NCBI GenBank assembly: GCA_002862465.1 | Contig: PKDD01000003.1 | Location: 1 to 41,584 of the forward strand | Direction of reading: 5' to 3' | Origin: Haliea sp. | GTDB lineage: Bacteria; Pseudomonadota; Gammaproteobacteria; Pseudomonadales; Halieaceae | DNA length: 41,584 nt | In this document: one piece after another, positions 37,036 to 41,584 of the stretch | Layout: each line of letters begins with the position of its first letter | How positions within the stretch are numbered: position 1 is the stretch's first letter | Notes under the pieces: model-generated | Databases searched by the model: none | Told to the model about the DNA's origin: nothing | Seen by the model: only the letters and a program-made list of their open reading frames with translations | Program-made: the position numbers and the translations under genes

Positions 37036-38511
37036 GTGACGACTCATTGGACCAGATATTGCCAGTTTATCGATATCGTAACTTGTCGTATAAGCCAATA
37101 CTTACTGCACAGGCACTTCCTCTTCTACGTTATTGCGATGGTTGCCATTTTGCTTTCCATAGCCGCAAGCAGTGTCGCCCATGCTAGTGAAAGGCCCCCT
37201 AACATTATTCTAATCCTCAGTGATGATATTGGTGCAGAAACCGTTGGTGCTTTCGGGGGTGAGTCTTATCAAACACCGCGTTTAGATGCTATGGCCGCTG
37301 AGGGTATGCGCTTTGATTACGCTCATGCCCAGCCTTTGTGCACGCCATCAAGGGTGAAAATCATGACAGGGCAGTATAATTTTCGCAATTACAATCACTT
37401 TGGTTACCTTGATCCCACGCAGACTACGTTTGCAAACATACTTAAGAGTGGCGGTTACGACACTGTGGTCGCTGGTAAGTGGCAGTTGTATAACAACCTC
37501 TTCGAAAATTTGCAGGGCGCGCTGCCATTAAGTGCGGGTTTTGATGAATATCTTGTCTGGCAATTGAAGAGAGCAGAAAGGGGTCCGCGTTACTGGGCGC
37601 CGCGTCTTAATCAGAATGGGCAGTTACGGCAGTATGATCCCTCTGTATTCGGCCCTGACGTACTCAATGAGTATGTACTGGAATATATCGACACGCATAG
37701 AGAATCTCCGTTCTTCATTTATTACCCAATGGTACTAGTGCACGATCCTTGGGTCACAACGCCAGATATGCTCGATGAGTCGGCTAGCGACCAACAGAAG
37801 TTCGCTGCAATGATGACTTACATGGACAAACTTGTCGGCAAGGTAATTGATAAGGTAACCGAATCGGGACTTGCAGATAGAACTATCATTTTCTATATCG
37901 GTGATAATGGCACAGGACGCGACATCGTCAGCCTGCAGCACAGTATAGAGGTGCGCGGAGGTAAGGGCGCTACGATTGATGCAGGGTCGCGAGTGCCATT
38001 CATCGTGTGGGGGCCCAGTTTGGTGAAAAGTGGTGCTAGTAGCGACAGCTTGGTGAGTCTCAATGATGTTTTTCCGACGCTGGCCGCACTGGCGGGCTTG
38101 CCATTACCTGAGGACTATCCTGGAGACGGCGACAGCCTACTGCCCGTGCTTTCGGGTCAGCGCGAGTTGCAGCGCACTGAGCTCTTCGTACACTATGAGC
38201 CTCGTTGGCCCTCCGCTGTTCCGGCCCGTTATGCGTTTGATCGACGTTGGAAGCTGTATCAGGACGGCAACTTCTTCGATATGCAATCCGACCCACGGGA
38301 GTCCTCGCCGATTGATGTCGATCATTTGGATGCAGAGGCTGCCTCGGCTTATCGGTCACTTCACAGGTTGATCGAGAGCATGCCGGGTAAACTGCAATCG
38401 ACACATCGCTGGATTCCCGTACAATTTTATTATGTATTCTTTGGCTGTGTTTTTTCCTTGCTAGCATTGGTCTGGCTTGCGCGGCGATTTGTAGGCTGGT
38501 TGCGAACTTAA
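37036..38511 (+). CDS. Membrane-anchored type I sulfatase (sulfatase 2)
   Basis: A sulfatase of 491 residues. After a long n-region comes a hydrophobic signal segment (FLFYVIAMVAILLSIAASSVAHA, residues 28-50), then metal pair Asp63-Asp64 (LILSDDIGAETVG), formylglycine Cys102 in CTPSRVKIMTG, AGKWQLYNN, and the second site FYIGDNGTGRD with GGKGATIDAGSRVPFIVWGP. Unusually, the C-terminus carries a transmembrane helix followed by Arg residues (FYYVFFGCVFSLLALVWLARRFVGW), so the enzyme is tethered to the inner membrane with the catalytic domain in the periplasm. The start GTG at 37036 is uncertain; ATG at 37138 would leave no basic n-region. DUF3604 copy 2 follows a few bases after the stop, suggesting one transcript. 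Confidence 0.92.
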   Translation: MTTHWTRYCQFIDIVTCRISQYLLHRHFLFYVIAMVAILLSIAASSVAHASERPPNIILILSDDIGAETVGAFGGESYQTPRLDAMAAEGMRFDYAHAQPLCTPSRVKIMTGQYNFRNYNHFGYLDPTQTTFANILKSGGYDTVVAGKWQLYNNLFENLQGALPLSAGFDEYLVWQLKRAERGPRYWAPRLNQNGQLRQYDPSVFGPDVLNEYVLEYIDTHRESPFFIYYPMVLVHDPWVTTPDMLDESASDQQKFAAMMTYMDKLVGKVIDKVTESGLADRTIIFYIGDNGTGRDIVSLQHSIEVRGGKGATIDAGSRVPFIVWGPSLVKSGASSDSLVSLNDVFPTLAALAGLPLPEDYPGDGDSLLPVLSGQRELQRTELFVHYEPRWPSAVPARYAFDRRWKLYQDGNFFDMQSDPRESSPIDVDHLDAEAASAYRSLHRLIESMPGKLQSTHRWIPVQFYYVFFGCVFSLLALVWLARRFVGWLRT

Positions 38512-38526
38512 TTTGTGAGCGCTGTG

Positions 38527-40671
38527 ATGCTAAAAAAAATTCTGCTGGGTCTATTTTTGCTTCTGTGCACTGGGCTTGTGTGGTTTTATAGTATTGGGCA
38601 AGGTTGGTTAGGGAGTGACTGGCAGGCGGCGCCAGTGACTGGCGGGCCACGTCTACAGCATTCGTCTGTGAGTGAGCAGTCCGATAATATTTTTGCCGAA
38701 CAACAGATGAGGACAGAGCGCTATGATACACCTCAGGTACTGTTTGGGGACCTTCACAGTCACACAAATTATTCTATCGATGCTTATGTGTTTAACACTA
38801 AAGCGGTGAAGGGTGGCGGGATTGTTACGCCGGCGGACGCTTGTGATTTTGCGCGCTATTGTTCTGCGCTGGATTTTTGGAGTGTTAATGATCATGCGGA
38901 GGGTCTTACGCCGCGCGCTTGGGCTGACACGTTAAAATCGATACGTGAGTGCAATCACGCCGCTGGCAACCCAATGAATCCCGATGTTGTTTCCTTTGTC
39001 GGCTGGGAGTGGTCTAACGGCGAGCGGGACGATGCACCCAGTCACTACGGACACAAGAACGTCATCTTTCGAGCATGGGAGGAGGGGCAGACTCCGACGC
39101 GGCCCATTGCGGCTGCGCCAAGCTATGTGTTGGGAAAAGTACCCTCTGTACTCTTGGGGTTGTTTAGCCTAACGGATGGCGTTCAGGCTGCTTCAGATCT
39201 GGGACGTTTTATACAGGAATCTAATCAAACGCCTGTCTGCCCTGAGGGGGTGCCAGCAAACGAGCTACCGGCAGACTGTCGAGAAGTTGCACTGACGCCG
39301 CGCGATCTTTATCGGAAGTTAGATGAATGGGGGTTCGATAGTATGGTTATCCCTCATGGTCTTGCTTGGGGTACGACGAATCCCTCCACGGCTGATTTTC
39401 GTGACCAGATGGATCAGTACGAGCGACGCTATGAAAACCTGTTGGAGATATACTCGGGTCATGGCAGTTCAGAAGTGTTCGAAGATTTTCGACGCTTTGA
39501 CCCAAGCAGTGCGAGTGATGATATCTGCCCGGACTCGACTGCCAATTTTACGCCCTGCTGCCAGCGGGCGGGAGTGCTAGCGCAAGCAAGCTGTGATGAT
39601 GCGGAATCTCCGGAGTGTGTGCAAAAAGTTGAGCAGGCCCGCGCAGACTTTGTGAAAAAGTCAGGTCAAAAAGGACGCACACTTTTTCCGCAGGCCACAC
39701 TGGATGACTGGGCAGGTTGCGGACAACTGCAAAATACCTTCCAGCCCGCCTCTATGTATGTGCCACGCATGTCCGCGCAGTATAGTCTTGCACTGGGTTT
39801 TGATGAGGATGGCTCGCCCAAGCGTGCGCGGTTTGGTCTTGTTGGCTCCAGCGACGGACATCAGGGACGTCCCGGCAGCAGTTACAAGGAAACAGATCGG
39901 TTGCTTTACACCGACAGTAAAAATTTGGGTCGAGAAAGCGGTTTGACGGATTTTTATAGGCCGGATAAGGAGTCAGGCAGTTTTTTTTACACTGGAGGCC
40001 TGGTGGCTGCACATACGCAGGGCCGCAATCGCGATGCTATTTGGGATGCGCTAAGCAATCGCAATGTTTACGCAACCTCAGGCGACCGAATGTTGGTCTG
40101 GTTTGACTTGCTCAATGGTCCCGATGGCACAGTACCAATGGGCAGTGAGGTGATGCTAAGCGACACGCCGCGCTTTCGTGTCCGCGCGCTGGGCGCTTTC
40201 GAACAGCAGCCTGGCTGTCCTGATTATGCCGTCGCCGCGCTCGGCGCCCATCGCGTGCAAACGTTATGCGGCGGAGAATGCTATTGGCCGGGCGGTGACC
40301 GCCGCAAAGTAATTTCACGTATAGAAATCGTTCGTATTAGGCCACAGGTTAGGCCAAATGAATCTATTGCGCCGCTGATAGAGGATCCTTGGCTAGTCAA
40401 AGAGTGCGCCGCTGATGGCAGTGGCTGTGTGATGGAGTTTGAAGACGCTGAATATGGCGCCGGCGCGCGAAATGCACTTTACTATGCGCGGATTATACAA
40501 GAACCAGAACCGTTAATTGGCGGCGATCCTTTTGGCTGCGAATATGATGCGCAGGGCGTTTGTGTCAAGCGCAATTATTGTATTGGAGAGTCTGCTAGGC
40601 CTGACGACAATTGTCTGTCGGTCGCCGCACCGCGGGCTTGGACATCACCCATTTTTTTGGAGTATTACTGA
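38527..40671 (+). CDS. Membrane-anchored DUF3604 protein, likely PHP-type metallohydrolase (copy 2)
   Basis: A 714-residue DUF3604 protein with an N-terminal hydrophobic helix (KKILLGLFLLLCTGLVWFY) that anchors or exports it. The metal-ligand motifs match copy 1 in order: VLFGDLHSHTNYSIDAY, LDFWSVNDHAEG, FVGWEWS, MVIPHGLAWG, GHGSSEVF and LVGSSDGHQGRPGS, then NVYATSGDRM, YYARIIQEPEP and AWTSPIF at the C-terminus. A DUF3604-family hydrolase role is inference. The frame also allows a GTG start at 38515, 3 bp after the sulfatase 2 stop; the ATG at 38527 gives a conventional n-region (MLKK). Its TGA overlaps the sulfatase 3 ATG by one base (TGATG). Sandwiched between two sulfatases, it probably shares their substrate. 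Confidence 0.9.
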   Translation: MLKKILLGLFLLLCTGLVWFYSIGQGWLGSDWQAAPVTGGPRLQHSSVSEQSDNIFAEQQMRTERYDTPQVLFGDLHSHTNYSIDAYVFNTKAVKGGGIVTPADACDFARYCSALDFWSVNDHAEGLTPRAWADTLKSIRECNHAAGNPMNPDVVSFVGWEWSNGERDDAPSHYGHKNVIFRAWEEGQTPTRPIAAAPSYVLGKVPSVLLGLFSLTDGVQAASDLGRFIQESNQTPVCPEGVPANELPADCREVALTPRDLYRKLDEWGFDSMVIPHGLAWGTTNPSTADFRDQMDQYERRYENLLEIYSGHGSSEVFEDFRRFDPSSASDDICPDSTANFTPCCQRAGVLAQASCDDAESPECVQKVEQARADFVKKSGQKGRTLFPQATLDDWAGCGQLQNTFQPASMYVPRMSAQYSLALGFDEDGSPKRARFGLVGSSDGHQGRPGSSYKETDRLLYTDSKNLGRESGLTDFYRPDKESGSFFYTGGLVAAHTQGRNRDAIWDALSNRNVYATSGDRMLVWFDLLNGPDGTVPMGSEVMLSDTPRFRVRALGAFEQQPGCPDYAVAALGAHRVQTLCGGECYWPGGDRRKVISRIEIVRIRPQVRPNESIAPLIEDPWLVKECAADGSGCVMEFEDAEYGAGARNALYYARIIQEPEPLIGGDPFGCEYDAQGVCVKRNYCIGESARPDDNCLSVAAPRAWTSPIFLEYY

Positions 40672-41584
40672 TGCGAGTCGGCAAGTGGTTGGCCTGCACG
40701 GCTGTCTTTCTGCTGGCTCCCATCGCCAACACACAGACGCCATTGAGGCCGAATATCCTTTTGCTGATGGCAGAGGACATGAGTGCCAGGGTAGGAGCGT
40801 TTGGGGACAGCGTGGCGGTCACGCCAAACCTCGATGCGCTCGCCGCTCAGGGTGTGCGCTATACAAATACGTTTGCCACAGCAGGGGTTTGTGCCCCCAG
40901 TCGCGCCGCGCACATACTCGGCATGCACCAGATTTCCACTGGCACACAGCACATGCGCAGTGGCAGTCGACCGGAGGGCAGTTACTACTCAGTGCCGCCA
41001 GAAAATGCCAAGGCCTATCCGGAATTATTGCGCTCGGCAGGTTATTACACCTACACCGATAATAAATTGGATTATCAGTTCAGTGGCTCTCTTGCAGGCA
41101 GCGGGCCAACCACTATTTGGGACCTTGAAGGCGGCGTGGTATCGGACTGGACTAAGCGGGAACAGGGGCAACCTTTTTTCGGCTTTATCAGCTTTCCGGT
41201 CACCCATGAAAGTGGCGTCTTTTTACCTTTGGGTAATATGCCCGAAAGTATCATGCATTTTACGCTGCAAGTGATGCGCTGGTATATGCAGGATCAGCCC
41301 ATTCCCAAGACGATAAAACCTCAGGATATCGTGGTGCCGCCATACTACCCCGACACAAAGACAGTGCGCACTGATATGGCGCGGCACTACGACAATATTG
41401 CCACTATGGACGCTGAAGTTGGTGTTATTCTCGGACAATTGCAGACAGCTGGTCTGACCGATTCTACGATAGTGATTTGGACAACGGACCACGGCGACGG
41501 ATTGCCGCGCGGCAAGCGGGAGTTATTTGATTCAGGGATCAAGGTGCCGATGATCATCCGTTGGCCAGAGGCCTTCCGTCCTGA
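40671..41584 (+). CDS. Sulfatase 3, 3' end outside the window
   Basis: The first 304 residues of a type I sulfatase, open to the window edge. A signal peptide (MRVGKWLACTAVFLLAPIANTQ) precedes the metal pair Glu35-Asp36 (LLLMAEDMSARVGAFGD, with Glu in place of the first Asp, as seen in one sulfatase subgroup), formylglycine Cys74 in VCAPSRAAHILGMHQ, and WTTDHGDGLPRGKRELFDSGIKVPMIIRWP for the second metal site. Start ATG at 40671 shares one base with the DUF3604 stop. The AEDMS motif and HQISTGTQHMR resemble heparan-type N- or O-sulfatases, but the substrate is unproven. It is absent from any stop-to-stop listing because no stop is reached. Confidence 0.93.
   Translation, partial: MRVGKWLACTAVFLLAPIANTQTPLRPNILLLMAEDMSARVGAFGDSVAVTPNLDALAAQGVRYTNTFATAGVCAPSRAAHILGMHQISTGTQHMRSGSRPEGSYYSVPPENAKAYPELLRSAGYYTYTDNKLDYQFSGSLAGSGPTTIWDLEGGVVSDWTKREQGQPFFGFISFPVTHESGVFLPLGNMPESIMHFTLQVMRWYMQDQPIPKTIKPQDIVVPPYYPDTKTVRTDMARHYDNIATMDAEVGVILGQLQTAGLTDSTIVIWTTDHGDGLPRGKRELFDSGIKVPMIIRWPEAFRP

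Noticed and set aside
36830-37039. 69-codon plus-strand frame overlapping the sulfatase 2 start by GTGA
   Set aside because: No ribosome site, no signal or domain, scattered Cys/His and Trp. The overlap depends on the uncertain GTG start of sulfatase 2.
38060-38767. 235-codon minus-strand frame opposite sulfatase 2 and DUF3604
   Set aside because: It lies antisense to two well-supported genes and its residue content (Arg/Ser/Gln-rich) is that of a shadow frame.
40517-41062. 181-codon plus-strand frame across the DUF3604/sulfatase 3 junction
   Set aside because: It is out of frame with both genes, which have clear motifs here.

Overview
The window looks like chromosomal DNA of a free-living, probably marine, aerobic gammaproteobacterium. 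The evidence is the gammaproteobacterial gene order miaB-phoH-ybeY-corC-lnt-leuS-lptE-holA, together with cmoA/cmoB, a DUF1820 gene beside miaB, a PqiABC system, an outer-membrane TonB-dependent receptor and a type-2 heme A synthase. Oceanic lineages such as Halieaceae/OM60 or Spongiibacteraceae fit this content, but that placement is inference. I see no rRNA, tRNA, CRISPR array, phage or insertion sequence.

Region 1 (1-20.3 kb) is mostly housekeeping. It opens with the 3' end of a small secreted protein gene, then an imuA-like SOS gene behind a 42-bp symmetric LexA site. The minus-strand block from miaB to holA follows (tRNA modification, PhoH ATPase, YbeY, CorC, apolipoprotein N-acyltransferase, LeuS, LptE, DNA polymerase III delta). 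After it come DUF1820, an aspartate aminotransferase, the cmoA-cmoB pair for wobble uridine modification, an aromatic/aspartate aminotransferase, a Gpt-like phosphoribosyltransferase with the ABC-F ATPase Uup, and heme A synthase.

Region 2 (20.4-25 kb) is transitional: a 3-methyladenine glycosylase lacking the E. coli-type zinc ligands, a small gene remnant, a cytochrome P450, a HAD phosphatase behind a palindromic operator candidate, and an unknown lipoprotein.

Region 3 (24.5-41.6 kb) is the accessory part and the most interesting. A minus-strand run reads VOC protein - alpha/beta hydrolase - DUF3604 - small secreted protein - pqiA - pqiA - pqiB - pqiC. Divergent from it is a secreted sulfatase, with a perfect 7+7 palindrome between them. 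Next come a TonB-dependent receptor and a tight plus-strand unit of sulfatase - DUF3604 - sulfatase, the last cut by the window edge. All three sulfatases carry the C-x-P-S-R formylglycine motif. Both DUF3604 proteins carry an ordered set of His/Asp/Glu motifs that looks like a PHP-type metal site. My working model is an envelope system that takes up a sulfated, probably hydrophobic compound through the receptor, desulfates it in the periplasm, cleaves it with the DUF3604 metallohydrolases, moves lipid-like material through the MCE (Pqi) conduit and processes fragments with the hydrolase, the VOC enzyme and perhaps the P450. The substrate cannot be read from the sequence. No sulfatase-maturating enzyme or regulator lies in the window.
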